Source: an uncultured Rhodobacter sp. (lineage in GTDB: Bacteria > Pseudomonadota > Alphaproteobacteria > Rhodobacterales > Rhodobacteraceae). From it: 64,000 nucleotides of DNA. Both the position numbers and the translations under genes were made by a program. Of the stretch, positions 9,701-18,601 are shown in pieces. How positions within the stretch are numbered: the stretch's first letter is position 1; every line of letters begins with the position of its first letter. The notes under the pieces are model-generated. The model did no database searches, was not told where the DNA came from, and saw nothing but the letters and a program-made list of their open reading frames with translations. The stretch is from positions 558,001 to 622,000 of the forward strand of contig CAMFII010000001.1 of NCBI GenBank assembly GCA_945952585.1, written 5' to 3'.

Positions 9701-10210
9701 CCGGTCCGGCCAGATCGCCGCCATCCGGCTTAGGAGAGCGCGTGCCTTCGCCTCCTGCCCCGCCTGCAGGAAACGCCCGACCGGCCCATCGGCCCCACCA
9801 GTCAGGCAGATCAGCCCGGCGGAATGCGCCTGCAACTCATCGAGCGTAACCTGTGGCAGCTGCCCCCCCTTGTCGATGTAAAGGCAGGAGTTCAGCTTCA
9901 TCAGGTTCATGTAGCCCGCTTCGGACTGCGCCAGCAGCACCACCGGCGCTGGCGGACGGGGCTTTTCCCCCGGCGCCTGCGCCTCGTAGGCGACCGAGAC
10001 CTGGCAGCCGACGATCGGCTGCACGCCGGCCCCGGAAGCGGTCACCGAGAATTCCAGAGCAGCGAACATGTTGTTGGTGTCGGTCACCGCGACCGCCGGC
10101 ATCGACGCCGCCTCGCAGAGCTTGACCAGCTTCTTCACCGGAACCGCGCCTTCCAGCAGCGAATACTCGGTATGGACCCTCAGATGGATGAATCGCGGCG
10201 CGTCGGACAT
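6710..10210 (-). CDS. dnaE: DNA polymerase III subunit alpha
   Basis: Replicative polymerase catalytic subunit, 1166 aa, the usual DnaE1 length. The N-terminal PHP domain starts FIHLRVHTEYSLLEGAVPV. The palm carries the catalytic Asp motif PDFDIDF near residues 400-406 with GPGRGSGAGSLVAY just before it. The helix-hairpin-helix and OB-fold region (AKIAGSVSGRQERKSAKGNRFAFAQLSD) follow near residue 1000. The start MSDAPRFIHLRVH agrees with the family; a longer frame adds 19 atypical residues. It is convergent with feoB and divergent from xdhA. Confidence 0.97.
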   Translation of the reverse strand: MSDAPRFIHLRVHTEYSLLEGAVPVKKLVKLCEAASMPAVAVTDTNNMFAALEFSVTASGAGVQPIVGCQVSVAYEAQAPGEKPRPPAPVVLLAQSEAGYMNLMKLNSCLYIDKGGQLPQVTLDELQAHSAGLICLTGGADGPVGRFLQAGQEAKARALLSRMAAIWPDRLYMELQRHPGEGGLTTEAERATEPGLVTLAYELGLPLVATNDVYFPKSEMYEAHDAMICIAEGAYVDQQAPRRRLTPQHYFKSEAEMCALFADLPEALENTVEIARRCAYAAKKRKPILPRFADDEVEELRRQAWEGLKARLAVIPHAVTVKEYEDRLAFELGIIEQMGFPGYFLIVADFIKWAKSHGIPVGPGRGSGAGSLVAYALTITDLDPLRYSLLFERFLNPERVSMPDFDIDFCMDRREEVIRYVQEHYGREKVGQIITFGALLSKAAVRDVGRVLQMSYGQVDRLSKLIPVEGVKPVSITKALADEPRLREAAKEEVVGRLLTYAEQIEGLLRNASTHAAGVVIGDRPLDELVPLYQDPRSDMPATQFNMKWVEAAGLVKFDFLGLKTLTVIQNAIDLIRAGGRHLHEAADGRVLYEPKPEAVDDIGHIPLDDKPSYELYAAAKTVAVFQVESSGMMDALRRMKPTCIEDIVALVALYRPGPMENIPTYCEVKNGLREIESIHPTIDHILAETQGIIVYQEQVMQIAQVMAGYSLGGADLLRRAMGKKIAEEMAKERPKFIEGCTKTHGIDAKKSGEVFDLLEKFANYGFNKSHAAAYAVVSYQTAWLKANHPVEFMAAVMNCDIHLTDKLAVYKREIDKLGIRTVAPCINASQATFSVKDGAVVYALGALKNVGVEAMRMIVEARGAKPFVTLFDVARRVDLKRVGKRPLEMLARAGAFDVLDRNRARVFEALDALVAYSAAIHEAAGSAQVSLFGEAGADLPEPRLANRDDWLPVERLAEEHKAIGFYLSGHPLDDYMSSLKRRDVRTLTEIAAAAERGPMVAKIAGSVSGRQERKSAKGNRFAFAQLSDPTGLYEVTVFSDVLEAARDHLEPGRNVVLTVEATLEGETLKLLARAVQPIDQVAAEAGGAAGLRIHLDRAEAAASVAALFERVKTDSARARGAVTICVADPETGEEIDIELPQVLPVTPQVRGALRAISGVRAVEEM

Positions 10211-10430
10211 GCCGCACAGCCTAACGACCGGGCAGGGCACCGCAAGGCCCGCCCCGCTTTTCGGCAAAAGGCGAAAGTGACATCGGCAAAGCCGGAAAGG
10301 TTCCGCTTGCCTTGTGGGCAGGACGCGGCATTTGATGAAGATATGGGCATCTAGGGCGCGCGCCCCGCTTTACGCCGCATCGGGCGGGCGCGCATTGGCC
10401 CCCGGCGAGGAGAAGGCGGCAGGTTTGCAC

Positions 10431-11873
10431 ATGACCGAGACAGCGTTTCTGCTCAACGGAACGCCGGTTCGCATCGCGGGTGAGCCCCCGACGCGGACGC
10501 TGCTGGACTGGCTGCGCGAGACGCGCCAGCTCACTGGCACCAAGGAAGGCTGCAACGAGGGCGATTGCGGCGCCTGCACCGTCATGGTCAGCGATCAGGA
10601 CGGAACCCGCGCGCTCAATGCCTGCATCCTGTTCCTGCCCCAGCTTCACGGCAAGGCGGTGCGCACGGTCGAGGGGCTGACGGGCCCCGATGGCGCGCTG
10701 CACCCTGTCCAGCAGGCAATGGTCGACCATCACGGCTCCCAATGCGGTTTCTGCACGCCGGGCTTCGTCATGGCGATGGCCGCCGGCCACCTGAACCGCC
10801 GCACAGACCATGACGACGTCCTCGCCGGGAACCTCTGCCGCTGCACCGGCTACGCCCCGATCATCCGTGCCGCCGAAGCGGCCTCAACCGCTTCGGTCCC
10901 GGACTGGCTCAAACAGGAAACTGACCCTGGTTTCTTCTTGGCCAAAATACCCTCGGGGGGAGCGGCCGGCACGGCCGCGCGGGGGGCAGACGGCCCCCCG
11001 TCCGACGCCTTCCGCCCCTCGACGACCGACGAACTCGCCCGCTGGTACGCGGCCAATCCGACCGCGACGCTGATCGCCGGGGCGACCGATGTCGGTCTCT
11101 GGGTGACCAAGGCGCTGATGAACCTCGCCCCGGTCGCCTTCCTGAATGGCATCGCCGACCTGAAGCGGATCGAGACCACCGGCACCGAGATCCGCATTGG
11201 CGCCGGCGTCACCATCAGCGACCTCCTCGACGCCATGAAGTCGCCGCATCCCGACTTCGCCGAGCTTCTCCGCCGCTATGCCTCGGTCCAGGTCCGCAAC
11301 GCCGCGACCATCGGCGGCAACATCGCCAACGGCTCGCCGATCGGTGACGGCCCGCCCGCGCTGATCGCGCTCGGCGCCGCGCTCCACCTCCGCATGGGCG
11401 ATGCCCGCCGCTCGATCCCGCTGGAGGATTTCTTCCTCGACTACCGCAAGCAGGACCGCCAGCCCGGCGAATTCGTCGAAGCCGTCACGATCCCGGCCAC
11501 CGCCCCTGCCCTGCGCTGCTACAAGCTCTCCAAGCGCTTCGACCAGGATATCTCCGCCGTCTGCGGCTGCTTCAACCTGACGGTGGACAACGGCCTCGTA
11601 ACCGCTGCCCGCATCGCCTTCGGCGGCATGGCGGGCATCCCGAAGCGGGCGACAGCGGTGGAACAGGCACTGATCGGCAAGAAGCTCGACCTCGCCACGG
11701 CCGAGGCGGTGAAGCCTCTCTTCGCCCGGGACTTCACACCGATGACCGACATGCGCGCCTCGGCTGCCTACCGGCTCGAGGCCGCCGGAAACATGCTCAT
11801 CCGCTACGCGCTGGAACTGTCCGGCCAGACGCCCCGCATCCTTGACCTCAACCCGCTGGAGGTGCGCGCATGA
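10431..11873 (+). CDS. xdhA: Xanthine dehydrogenase small subunit (2Fe-2S/FAD)
   Basis: Small subunit of the molybdenum hydroxylase that oxidises hypoxanthine and xanthine to urate, passing electrons to NAD+. Domain order is an N-terminal [2Fe-2S] ferredoxin domain ([13 protein letters not shown]), a second [2Fe-2S] helical domain ([14 protein letters not shown] and [12 protein letters not shown], residues about 102-146), a Gly/Ala-rich linker (167-190), and a FAD-binding domain ([35 protein letters not shown]). Length is 480 aa. The linker DNA looks like a dispersed palindromic repeat (separate entry). An earlier in-frame start is possible but adds 39 atypical residues. The stop overlaps xdhB by 4 nt. 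Confidence 0.95.
   Translation: MTETAFLLNGTPVRIAGEPPTRTLLDWLRETRQLTGTKEGCNEGDCGACTVMVSDQDGTRALNACILFLPQLHGKAVRTVEGLTGPDGALHPVQQAMVDHHGSQCGFCTPGFVMAMAAGHLNRRTDHDDVLAGNLCRCTGYAPIIRAAEAASTASVPDWLKQETDPGFFLAKIPSGGAAGTAARGADGPPSDAFRPSTTDELARWYAANPTATLIAGATDVGLWVTKALMNLAPVAFLNGIADLKRIETTGTEIRIGAGVTISDLLDAMKSPHPDFAELLRRYASVQVRNAATIGGNIANGSPIGDGPPALIALGAALHLRMGDARRSIPLEDFFLDYRKQDRQPGEFVEAVTIPATAPALRCYKLSKRFDQDISAVCGCFNLTVDNGLVTAARIAFGGMAGIPKRATAVEQALIGKKLDLATAEAVKPLFARDFTPMTDMRASAAYRLEAAGNMLIRYALELSGQTPRILDLNPLEVRA
10931..11000 (+). repeat. Rhodobacteraceae-type palindromic repeat embedded in the xdhA coding sequence
   Basis: The segment carries TTGGCCAAAATACCCTCGGG, followed by two inverted repeats: GCGGCC-GGCAC-GGCCGC (10962-10978) and GGGGGGC-AGACG-GCCCCCC (10981-10999). 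I recall this combination from intergenic repeats in many Rhodobacteraceae; I have not searched it. Here it stays in frame and encodes the linker between the second 2Fe-2S domain and the FAD domain of XdhA (roughly residues 167-190). Confidence 0.6.
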
Positions 11874-14227
11874 GCATGGGCAAACCCCTCCCGCACGATT
11901 CCGGGCCGCTGCATGTCACCGGCGTCGCGCGCTATGTCGATGACATCCCGACGCCCGCCGGCACCCTGCATCTTGCCTTCGGCCTGTCGCCCGTCGCGCA
12001 TGGCCGCATCCGCTCGCTCGACCTTTCCGCGGTCCGCAACTCGCCCGGTGTCGTCGGCGTCTGGTCGGCCGAAGATTTCGACCACATGCCCGACTGCTCC
12101 CCCTCGGCCGAGGACGAGCCGCTGCTTGCCACCGGCACGGTGCATTACGTCGGCCAGCAGGTGTTCCTCCTTGCCGCCGAAAGCCATCTCGCCGCCCGCA
12201 AGGCGGTGAAGAAGGCGAAGTTCGACATCGAGGAGCTGCCCGCCCTCCTGACCGTCGATCAGGCGCTGGCCGCCAACAGCCGCTTCGAATCCGGGCCCAG
12301 CATCTGGACCCGAGGCGATGCCGCCGGGGCGCTGGCGAAATCCCCGCACATCGTCGAAGGCCGGATGGAGGTCGGCGGGCAGGAGCATTTCTACCTCGAA
12401 GGCCAGGTCGCCCTCGCACTGCCGCTCGAGAATGGCGACATGCTCGTCCATGCCTCGTCGCAGCACCCGACCGAGATCCAGCACAAGGTCGCCCACGCGC
12501 TGCACCTGTCCATGAGCGCGGTGCGGGTCGAGGTGCGCCGGATGGGCGGCGGCTTCGGCGGCAAGGAAAGCCAGGGCAACGCGCTGGCCGTCGCCTGCGC
12601 GATTGCCGCCGCGCGCACCGGGCGGCCCTGCAAGCTGCGCTACGACCGCGACGATGACATGGTCATCACCGGCAAGCGCCATGACCTCGCCATCGGTTAC
12701 AAGGCGGGCTTCGACGACGCCGGCAAGCTGACCGGGATCGAGTTCCTGCATCTCTTCCGCTGCGGCTGGAGCCAGGACCTGTCGCTGCCCGTCGCCGACC
12801 GGGCGATGCTCCATGCCGACAACGCCTACTGGCTGCCGCATGTCCGCATCGAAAGCCACCGCCTCAAGACCAACACCCAGTCCGCCACCGCCTATCGCGG
12901 CTTTGGCGGACCGCAGGGCATCATCGGGATCGAGCGGGTGATGGACCACATCGCCCACGCGCTGAAGAAGGACCCGCTCGAGGTCCGCCGGGTGAACTAC
13001 TACCGCGAATGCGACGTGGATCAGGGTCCCGGTCACGGCCATCGCTACGGAGGCCCGCATTCGCCGAAAGCGGAAGAGCTTCAGCCGCAGACGACGCCCT
13101 ACCTGATGCCGATCGAGGATTTCATCGGCCATGCGATGACGGCGAAGCTGTCCGAGACCTCCGACTACGTTGCCCGCCGCGAGGCGATCCGGGAATGGAA
13201 CAAGACAAGCCCGGTCCTGAAGCGCGGCATCGCCATGGTGCCGGTCAAGTTCGGCATCTCCTTCACGCTGACCTGGCTCAACCAGGCAGGCGCTCTGGTG
13301 CATGTCTATCAGGACGGCTCGATCCGCATGAACCACGGCGGGACCGAGATGGGACAGGGCCTGTTCCAGAAAATCGCGCAGGTGGCGGCGGGTGTCTTTG
13401 GCGTCGATGCCGAGATGGTCAAGATCACCGCGACCGACACGGCGCTGGTGCCGAACACCTCGGCCACCGCCGCCTCGTCAGGGGCCGACATGAACGGCAT
13501 GGCGGTCAAGATCGCCTGCGAGGCGATCCGGGAACGGATGGCCGCGCATCTGGCGGAAAAGCACCAGGCCGACCCGGCGCAGGTCCGCTTTGCCGATGGC
13601 CGGGTGCAGGTCGGCGGTGCGGACTACAGCTTCGCCGAGGTGGCGGCGATGGCCTACCAGTCGCGCGTGTCGCTGTCCTCGACCGGCTTCTACAAGACCC
13701 CGAAGATCACCTGGGACCGGGTCAAGGGACAGGGCCGACCCTTCCTCTACTTCGCCTACGGCGCGGCTGTGACCGAGGTGGTGATCGACACGCTGACGGG
13801 CGAGAACCGCATCCTACGCGCCGACATCCTGCATGATACGGGGAACAGCCTGAACCCGGCGATCGACATCGGCCAGGTCGAGGGCGCCTATGTGCAGGGC
13901 GCGGGCTGGCTCACGACGGAGGAGCTGGTCTGGAACGACAAGGGACGTCTCACGACCCATGCCCCCTCGACCTACAAGATCCCGGCCTGCTCCGACCGGC
14001 CGCGGGTCTTCAACGTCGCGCTCTGGGACCGCCCGAACCGCGAGGATACGGTGGGCCGGTCCAAGGCCGTGGGCGAGCCGCCGTTCAACCTTGGCATCTC
14101 GGCCTTCCTCGCCCTGTCGGATGCGGTTGCGGCCTGCGGCGACGGATCGGTCTATCCGCATCTCGACGCCCCGGCCACGGCCGAGCGCATCCTGATGGCC
14201 GTCAAGCGGCAGCGCGGCGATGTTTGA
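11870..14227 (+). CDS. xdhB: Xanthine dehydrogenase large subunit (molybdopterin-binding)
   Basis: Molybdenum cofactor-binding subunit, 785 aa, about the length of R. capsulatus XdhB. Visible motifs are [17 protein letters not shown] at the N-terminus, [13 protein letters not shown], the substrate-pocket region [32 protein letters not shown], and the catalytic Glu segment [13 protein letters not shown] near residue 735. It assembles with XdhA as an (AB)2 enzyme and needs XdhC, encoded next, for cofactor sulfuration and insertion. Overlaps on both sides (4 and 8 nt) show one operon. Confidence 0.97.
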   Translation: MSMGKPLPHDSGPLHVTGVARYVDDIPTPAGTLHLAFGLSPVAHGRIRSLDLSAVRNSPGVVGVWSAEDFDHMPDCSPSAEDEPLLATGTVHYVGQQVFLLAAESHLAARKAVKKAKFDIEELPALLTVDQALAANSRFESGPSIWTRGDAAGALAKSPHIVEGRMEVGGQEHFYLEGQVALALPLENGDMLVHASSQHPTEIQHKVAHALHLSMSAVRVEVRRMGGGFGGKESQGNALAVACAIAAARTGRPCKLRYDRDDDMVITGKRHDLAIGYKAGFDDAGKLTGIEFLHLFRCGWSQDLSLPVADRAMLHADNAYWLPHVRIESHRLKTNTQSATAYRGFGGPQGIIGIERVMDHIAHALKKDPLEVRRVNYYRECDVDQGPGHGHRYGGPHSPKAEELQPQTTPYLMPIEDFIGHAMTAKLSETSDYVARREAIREWNKTSPVLKRGIAMVPVKFGISFTLTWLNQAGALVHVYQDGSIRMNHGGTEMGQGLFQKIAQVAAGVFGVDAEMVKITATDTALVPNTSATAASSGADMNGMAVKIACEAIRERMAAHLAEKHQADPAQVRFADGRVQVGGADYSFAEVAAMAYQSRVSLSSTGFYKTPKITWDRVKGQGRPFLYFAYGAAVTEVVIDTLTGENRILRADILHDTGNSLNPAIDIGQVEGAYVQGAGWLTTEELVWNDKGRLTTHAPSTYKIPACSDRPRVFNVALWDRPNREDTVGRSKAVGEPPFNLGISAFLALSDAVAACGDGSVYPHLDAPATAERILMAVKRQRGDV

Positions 14228-15167
14228 CCTCGCCGCCCTCCGCACCGCCGTCGCTGCCCACGGCATCGTGGTGCGGGTGGTGATCGCCGCCGTGCAGGGT
14301 TCCTCCCCGCGCGAGGTGGGGGCTTCGATGCTCGTCTGGCAGGGCGGCACCGAAGGAACCATCGGCGGCGGCGCGCTGGAATGGGAAGCAACGCAGCGCG
14401 CGCTGGCGATGCTGCCTGAAGGCGGCCAGCGGCTCGACCGCGAGGCGCTCGGGCCGAAGCTCGGCCAGTGCTGCGGCGGGTCGGTGACGGTGCTGACCGA
14501 GGTGCATGACGCAACAACCCTCGCGGCACTGGACGGCCAGACGGTGATCGCCCGCGCCGTGGACGGCCGCCCGATGCCGCTGGCCGTGAAACGCCTGCTC
14601 GCCCGAGCGCGCGGTGAAGGGGTGCCGCCGGAGTCCGCCTTGGTGCAAGGCTGGATGGTCGAACCGGTCGTACGGGCCACCCGGCAGGTCTGGATCTGGG
14701 GCGCAGGCCATGTCGGCCGCGCGATCGTCTCGGTGCTGGCGCCGCTGCCGGAGCTTGCGATCACCTGGATCGACGTGGCCCCGAACCGCTTTCCCGCCGA
14801 GGTTCCGCCCGGCGTCACAGCAATTCCCGCGGCCGATCCGGCGGTTCTGGCCGATCACGCGCCACGGGACGCCGAGCACCTGATCCTGACCTATTCTCAC
14901 GCACTCGACCTCGAACTTTGCCACCGTCTGCTCCAGCGCGGTTTCGGCAGCTGCGGCCTGATCGGATCAGCGACGAAATGGGCGCGGTTCCGCAGCCGCC
15001 TCGAGGCCCTCGGTCACGATGAGCGATCCGTCGGAAGGATCGTCTGCCCGATCGGCGACCGCAGTCTGGGGAAACATCCGCAGGCCATCGCCCTGGGCGT
15101 TGGCGTCGCCTTGATCCGGGGCGACCTCAGGCGTAGCGCAAGGATCAATGGGCGCAGCGCGGTCTAG
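14220..15167 (+). CDS. xdhC: Xanthine dehydrogenase accessory protein XdhC
   Basis: Chaperone that binds molybdenum cofactor and delivers its sulfurated form to XdhB. It is a 315-residue two-domain protein. The N-terminal XdhC/CoxI domain carries GSSPREVGASMLV and the GGGALEWEA segment. The C-terminal Rossmann-like domain carries VWIWGAGHVGRAIVSVL and later GLIGSATKWARFRSRL. It overlaps xdhB by 8 nt and is the last gene of the operon; no guanine deaminase or uricase gene follows in this window. Confidence 0.95.
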   Translation: MFDLAALRTAVAAHGIVVRVVIAAVQGSSPREVGASMLVWQGGTEGTIGGGALEWEATQRALAMLPEGGQRLDREALGPKLGQCCGGSVTVLTEVHDATTLAALDGQTVIARAVDGRPMPLAVKRLLARARGEGVPPESALVQGWMVEPVVRATRQVWIWGAGHVGRAIVSVLAPLPELAITWIDVAPNRFPAEVPPGVTAIPAADPAVLADHAPRDAEHLILTYSHALDLELCHRLLQRGFGSCGLIGSATKWARFRSRLEALGHDERSVGRIVCPIGDRSLGKHPQAIALGVGVALIRGDLRRSARINGRSAV

Positions 15168-15202
15168 CCCCTGCCAGCGAATCAGCCCAGATCTGCCCTG
15201 AG

Positions 15203-15222
15203 CACGGATTGACCAATCCGTG
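15203..15222. repeat. Perfect 20-bp dyad downstream of xdhC
   Basis: CACGGATTG-AC-CAATCCGTG has two perfect 9-bp arms separated by 2 nt. The tight centre makes a DNA-protein operator more plausible than an RNA hairpin, and there is no T tract for termination. It starts 36 nt after the xdhC stop. No regulator is identified. Confidence 0.5.
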
Positions 15223-15292
15223 GATGCGCACAGGATTGGTTCCCGCCCGTATCCGGCCATCGCTTTGCCGCATTGGCGCCGTAATTCCGCCA

Positions 15293-15311
15293 AGGAAACA
15301 CCTTGTTTCCT
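15293..15311. repeat. Hairpin AGGAAAC-ACCTT-GTTTCCT in intergenic region
   Basis: Perfect 7-bp arms with a 5-nt loop in the gene-free stretch after xdhC. There is no T run, so it is a weak terminator candidate at best. Confidence 0.45.
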
Positions 15312-15619
15312 GAAAGTGGCCATGCAGCGGCAGGGATCTTGACCCCGTTGCGGTCCGGAATGGCCGCAATTGTCGTCACCGCTCGCACAGTCCGGGGGCA
15401 GACACTGGGACTTTCCAGCCAACCGCATCATTCGATCATCCCGCCGCTCAAGGGCACGGGAATTTGGCACAGGGCGGCTCTCCCTGTGGTTGCAACCTGC
15501 CCCTGACCCGTTCACGGACTTCGCCGCCCGGCGCCTTCGCCGTGTTTGACCTTCCTCCCGGTCGATGCAATCTCGACTGCACGCGGGGGCGATTTGGGCG
15601 AAAGTAAGGAAGTTTCGAG

Positions 15620-16429
15620 ATGACATTTGTAAAGGTTCTGGCCGTTGCTGCCATTCTGGCCGCGCCGTTTTCGGCCGAGGCCGCGACCGTCACCCAGCAG
15701 ACCAGCGACATCTTCACGGGCGAGGCCGGAAAGCTGGGCGGCACCAAGGTGATGATCTTCAACACCTCGACCCCCGACCCCAAGGACTACATTACGGGAC
15801 TGGCCGGTGCGTTCCAGCTGCAGGGCCATCTCGACATCGACGGCAACCGGACAATCGGCGACGGCACCAAGGGCGCAGTCGAGAAATTCATCGGCTTCTG
15901 CGTGACGCCCTTCACCTATCTCAAGCGCAGCGGGACATCGCTTGTCGGCAATTACAGCCTGCACGACGACATCGCGGCCGGCATCAAGTCGCTCAGCCTC
16001 GACCGGCTGAAGATGCTGGGCGCGCTGGCCAAAGGGGCCTGGGACCTGATGGACGACAGCATCGAGAATGCCGTCGCCTTCCAGCTGGCCGCCTGGGAAA
16101 TCGTCGCCGAGACCAAGCCGCATCTGAGCGTCTATGAACCCGGCCCGCTCGACAAGACCTTCCGCGTGCGCGCACCGAGCAAGTATCTGCAGGCCACCTC
16201 GATCGCGACCGCAAACGACTGGCTGTCGAAGCTCGGCACCAAGGGGTGGGAGCTGTCGACAGCCGGGCTGAAGATCCTGACCGTCCCGCTCGGCACCGAC
16301 GGCCGCGACACGACGCAAGACCTGATGACCTATGTCCCGCCGGCGCCAGTTCCGCTGCCGGGCGCACTGGGGATGCTTGCAGCTGGTTTGGCGGCTTTTG
16401 CCGCAATAGGGCGGGCTCGGCGGGCCTGA
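15620..16429 (+). CDS. Exported VPLPA-CTERM sorting domain protein
   Basis: A 269-residue secreted protein. The N-terminus is a signal peptide (basic-poor, hydrophobic, cleavage probably after AEA near residue 21). The C-terminus is VPLPGALGMLAAGLAAFAAI followed by GRARRA. This Pro-rich motif, one hydrophobic helix and Arg cluster is the Rhodobacteraceae VPLPA-CTERM signal, related to PEP-CTERM, thought to be processed by an exosortase-like enzyme. The body is not otherwise recognised. The start has AAGGAAG about 8 nt upstream. It is a single-gene unit with its own strong terminator. No sorting enzyme is encoded nearby. Confidence 0.85.
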   Translation: MTFVKVLAVAAILAAPFSAEAATVTQQTSDIFTGEAGKLGGTKVMIFNTSTPDPKDYITGLAGAFQLQGHLDIDGNRTIGDGTKGAVEKFIGFCVTPFTYLKRSGTSLVGNYSLHDDIAAGIKSLSLDRLKMLGALAKGAWDLMDDSIENAVAFQLAAWEIVAETKPHLSVYEPGPLDKTFRVRAPSKYLQATSIATANDWLSKLGTKGWELSTAGLKILTVPLGTDGRDTTQDLMTYVPPAPVPLPGALGMLAAGLAAFAAIGRARRA

Positions 16430-16456
16430 CACGCCGACCCCGATTTCATGCCTGAG

Positions 16457-16485
16457 AAAGACCCGGCTCACGCCGGGTCTTTTTT
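16457..16485 (+). terminator. Intrinsic terminator after the VPLPA-CTERM gene
   Basis: Stem GACCCGGC-TCAC-GCCGGGTC (16460-16479) is flanked by AAA on the left and followed by a T6 run: a textbook rho-independent terminator 28 nt after the stop codon. Confidence 0.9.
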
Positions 16486-16537
16486 CTTGCACCATCTCCC
16501 CCTTGAAATCTTTCTTGCGGACAGGCAGCCTGCGCGC

Positions 16538-17611
16538 ATGAACGACTTTCTCATCATCGGTGGCGGCATCGCCGGCGTTTCCGCGGCTGCCCGACTTTCG
16601 CATCTGGGCAGCGTCGTCCTGCTGGAGGCAGAGACCGGGCTGGCCTACCACACCTCCGGCCGATCCGCGGCGATGTACGAGCCGTCCTATGGCCTGCCCC
16701 CGGTCGTGGCCCTGTCCGAGGCTTCGGGCGATTACTTCCGTGCCCTGCCGGACCTTCTGGCGCCGCGCGGCCTGATGATCCTGGCCCGGGCAGACCAGCG
16801 CGAGACCTTGCAGCGCGACATGGACGCGATGAGCCTGGAACCGATTGAGGTGGACGAGGCGCGCGCCCGCGTTCCGATCATCAACCCCGAGGTCGTGCGC
16901 TTTGCCGCCGCCGGTGACCACGCCTGGGACATCGACACCGACCGTCTGATCCAGCACTTCGCGCGGGAAGCCAGAACGAACGGGGCAGAGATCGTGACCG
17001 GCGTCCCGGTGCAGGCCATTACCCGCCAAGCGGATCACTGGCTGGTAACGAGCGCGAAGGGGTCATATCGGGCCCGGCTTCTGATCAATGCCGCCGGCGC
17101 CTGGGCCGATGAGATCGCTGCGATGGCGGGCGTCCGGCCGATCGGCCTGCAACCCAACCGCCGGTCCATGGCCCGCATCCCTGCCCCCGGTGGGCACGAT
17201 CCGCGGACCTGGCCAATGATCTTCGGAACCGGCGAAAGCTGGTACGCCAAGCCCGATGCCGGCGCGCTGATCGTCTCGCCTGCCGAAGAACATCCGATGG
17301 ACCCGCACGATGCCTGGGCCGACGACACGGTTCTGGCAGAGGGCCTCGCGCGCTACGAGGAGATGGTGACAGAGCCCGTGACCCGACTGATCTCAAGCTG
17401 GGCCGGTCTGCGAACCTTTGCGCCGGATCGCGTGCTCGTCATTGGTCGGGACAGGCAGGAGCCGGGCTTCTTCTGGCTGGCGGGACAGGGCGGCTACGGC
17501 TTCCAATCCTCGGCGGCGGCAAGCCAGCTGGCCGCCGACCTGATTGCCGGGCGCGCCCCTGCCCTGTCCGCCGATCTCGTCGCCGCGCTCGATCCGGCCC
17601 GTTTTGGCTAA
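16538..17611 (+). CDS. FAD-dependent oxidoreductase (DadA/glycine-oxidase type)
   Basis: A 357-residue flavoprotein of the D-amino-acid-oxidase family (DAO fold). The N-terminal dinucleotide-binding motif is IIGGGIAGVSAAARL. The YHTSGRSAAMYEPSYG segment matches the FAD/substrate region of these enzymes. The C-terminal FWLAGQGGYGFQSSAAASQ holds the second FAD contact. The likely reaction is oxidation of an amino acid or N-methyl amine to the imine; the substrate cannot be read from sequence. The ATG giving MNDFLIIGGG is preferred because the longer frame runs back through the upstream terminator. Confidence 0.82.
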   Translation: MNDFLIIGGGIAGVSAAARLSHLGSVVLLEAETGLAYHTSGRSAAMYEPSYGLPPVVALSEASGDYFRALPDLLAPRGLMILARADQRETLQRDMDAMSLEPIEVDEARARVPIINPEVVRFAAAGDHAWDIDTDRLIQHFAREARTNGAEIVTGVPVQAITRQADHWLVTSAKGSYRARLLINAAGAWADEIAAMAGVRPIGLQPNRRSMARIPAPGGHDPRTWPMIFGTGESWYAKPDAGALIVSPAEEHPMDPHDAWADDTVLAEGLARYEEMVTEPVTRLISSWAGLRTFAPDRVLVIGRDRQEPGFFWLAGQGGYGFQSSAAASQLAADLIAGRAPALSADLVAALDPARFG

Positions 17612-17806
17612 GCCTTCCACGGGTCAACGCCCGCAATTTCCCCCTGGGCGGAATTGAGCTTTGAGGGCGTCAATCAGCTACGTGTGCCTTCCCCATTGGC
17701 GCTGACACGCAGGGATTGGCTGACGGCTGCGCCAAGGTCGCAAACCGGCGTGACAAGACGGCCCGGCCGCGCCAATAAGCGGCAATGAATCGGTAGAGGT
17801 GGTGGA

Positions 17807-18583
17807 ATGGCGGGGATCGTGCGCTGGCTGGTGACGGGCATGCTTCTGGCAACGCTTGCGGCATGTGGCGGCGGACGGCCGAATGGCATCCCCAAGGGCT
17901 TTGACGACGTCCAGCCGAATGACTGGCGCGGCAGCACCAAGCCCAGCCATTACGACGTCCATGGCATCGACGCTTCACGCTTCCAGGGCGCAATCGATTT
18001 CGACTCGGCGGCGCGGGGCGGCGTCGGCTTTGCGTTCCTCAAGGCCACAGAGGGCGGTGATTTCGCCGACCCGATGTTCCCGACCAACCATGAGGCGGCG
18101 CGCCGGGCCGGGGTGCCCGTGGGGGCCTACCATTTCTACTATTACTGCCGCACTGCCGAGGAGCAGGCCCAGTGGTTCATCGACCACGTTCCGGCAACCC
18201 CCGGCGATCTGCCGCCGGTGCTCGACATGGAGTGGAACGGCCATTCCGAGACCTGCAAGCTGCGCCCTCCGCCGGAGACCGTGCGGTCCGAGGCGCATAT
18301 CTTCCTCGACAGGCTGACGGCGCATTACGGGAAAAAACCCATCATCTACACCTCGATCGACTTCTGGGAACAGAACGAGATGTGGAAGCTTGGTGAATAT
18401 CAGTTCTGGCTGCGCTCGGTCGCAGGGCATCCCGACGATGTCTATGGCGACCGCCACCACTGGACCTTCTGGCAATACACCGGTACCGGTCGCGCCCCCG
18501 GCGTGGATGGCGCCGTTGACCTGAACACCTTCAACGGGTCATCGCGGCAATGGCGCAAGTGGCTGGAGGCCCATTCGCAATAA
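17807..18583 (+). CDS. GH25-family lysozyme lipoprotein
   Basis: A 258-residue muramidase-like protein of glycoside hydrolase family 25. A lipoprotein signal peptide ends in LAAC (Cys20). The family motifs are HGIDASRFQG, FAFLKATEGGDFADP, GAYHFYYYC, and the catalytic DMEW near residues 142-145, ending with WTFWQYTGTGRAPGVDGAVDLNTFNG. It probably cleaves the glycan chains of peptidoglycan from the periplasmic face, in cell-wall turnover. Phage lysins of this family lack the lipobox; no phage genes are nearby, so a housekeeping role is favoured. Confidence 0.88.
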   Translation: MAGIVRWLVTGMLLATLAACGGGRPNGIPKGFDDVQPNDWRGSTKPSHYDVHGIDASRFQGAIDFDSAARGGVGFAFLKATEGGDFADPMFPTNHEAARRAGVPVGAYHFYYYCRTAEEQAQWFIDHVPATPGDLPPVLDMEWNGHSETCKLRPPPETVRSEAHIFLDRLTAHYGKKPIIYTSIDFWEQNEMWKLGEYQFWLRSVAGHPDDVYGDRHHWTFWQYTGTGRAPGVDGAVDLNTFNGSSRQWRKWLEAHSQ

Positions 18584-18601
18584 TCACGGGAGAGCAGGGT
18601 G

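Larger units (their letters stand above)
15168..15619. other. 452-bp intergenic stretch with no supported gene
   Basis: Between xdhC and the VPLPA-CTERM gene I see no open frame with convincing codon bias or ribosome binding site on either strand. It contains a 20-bp perfect dyad and a 7-bp stem hairpin (listed separately). The last 20 bases hold the AAGGAAG Shine-Dalgarno of the downstream gene. The GC pattern is flatter than in the coding neighbours. Confidence 0.6.

Noticed and set aside
15303-15506. 67-codon plus-strand frame in the long intergenic region
   Set aside because: No ribosome binding site, no codon bias and no similarity that I recognise.
16448-16537. Upstream extension of the DadA-like oxidoreductase
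   Set aside because: It lies on the terminator of the preceding gene and adds residues ahead of a standard FAD motif.
17807-18583. Prophage remnant suggested by the GH25 lysozyme
   Set aside because: A lipoprotein signal is present and no phage genes, integrase or att-like repeats are nearby.
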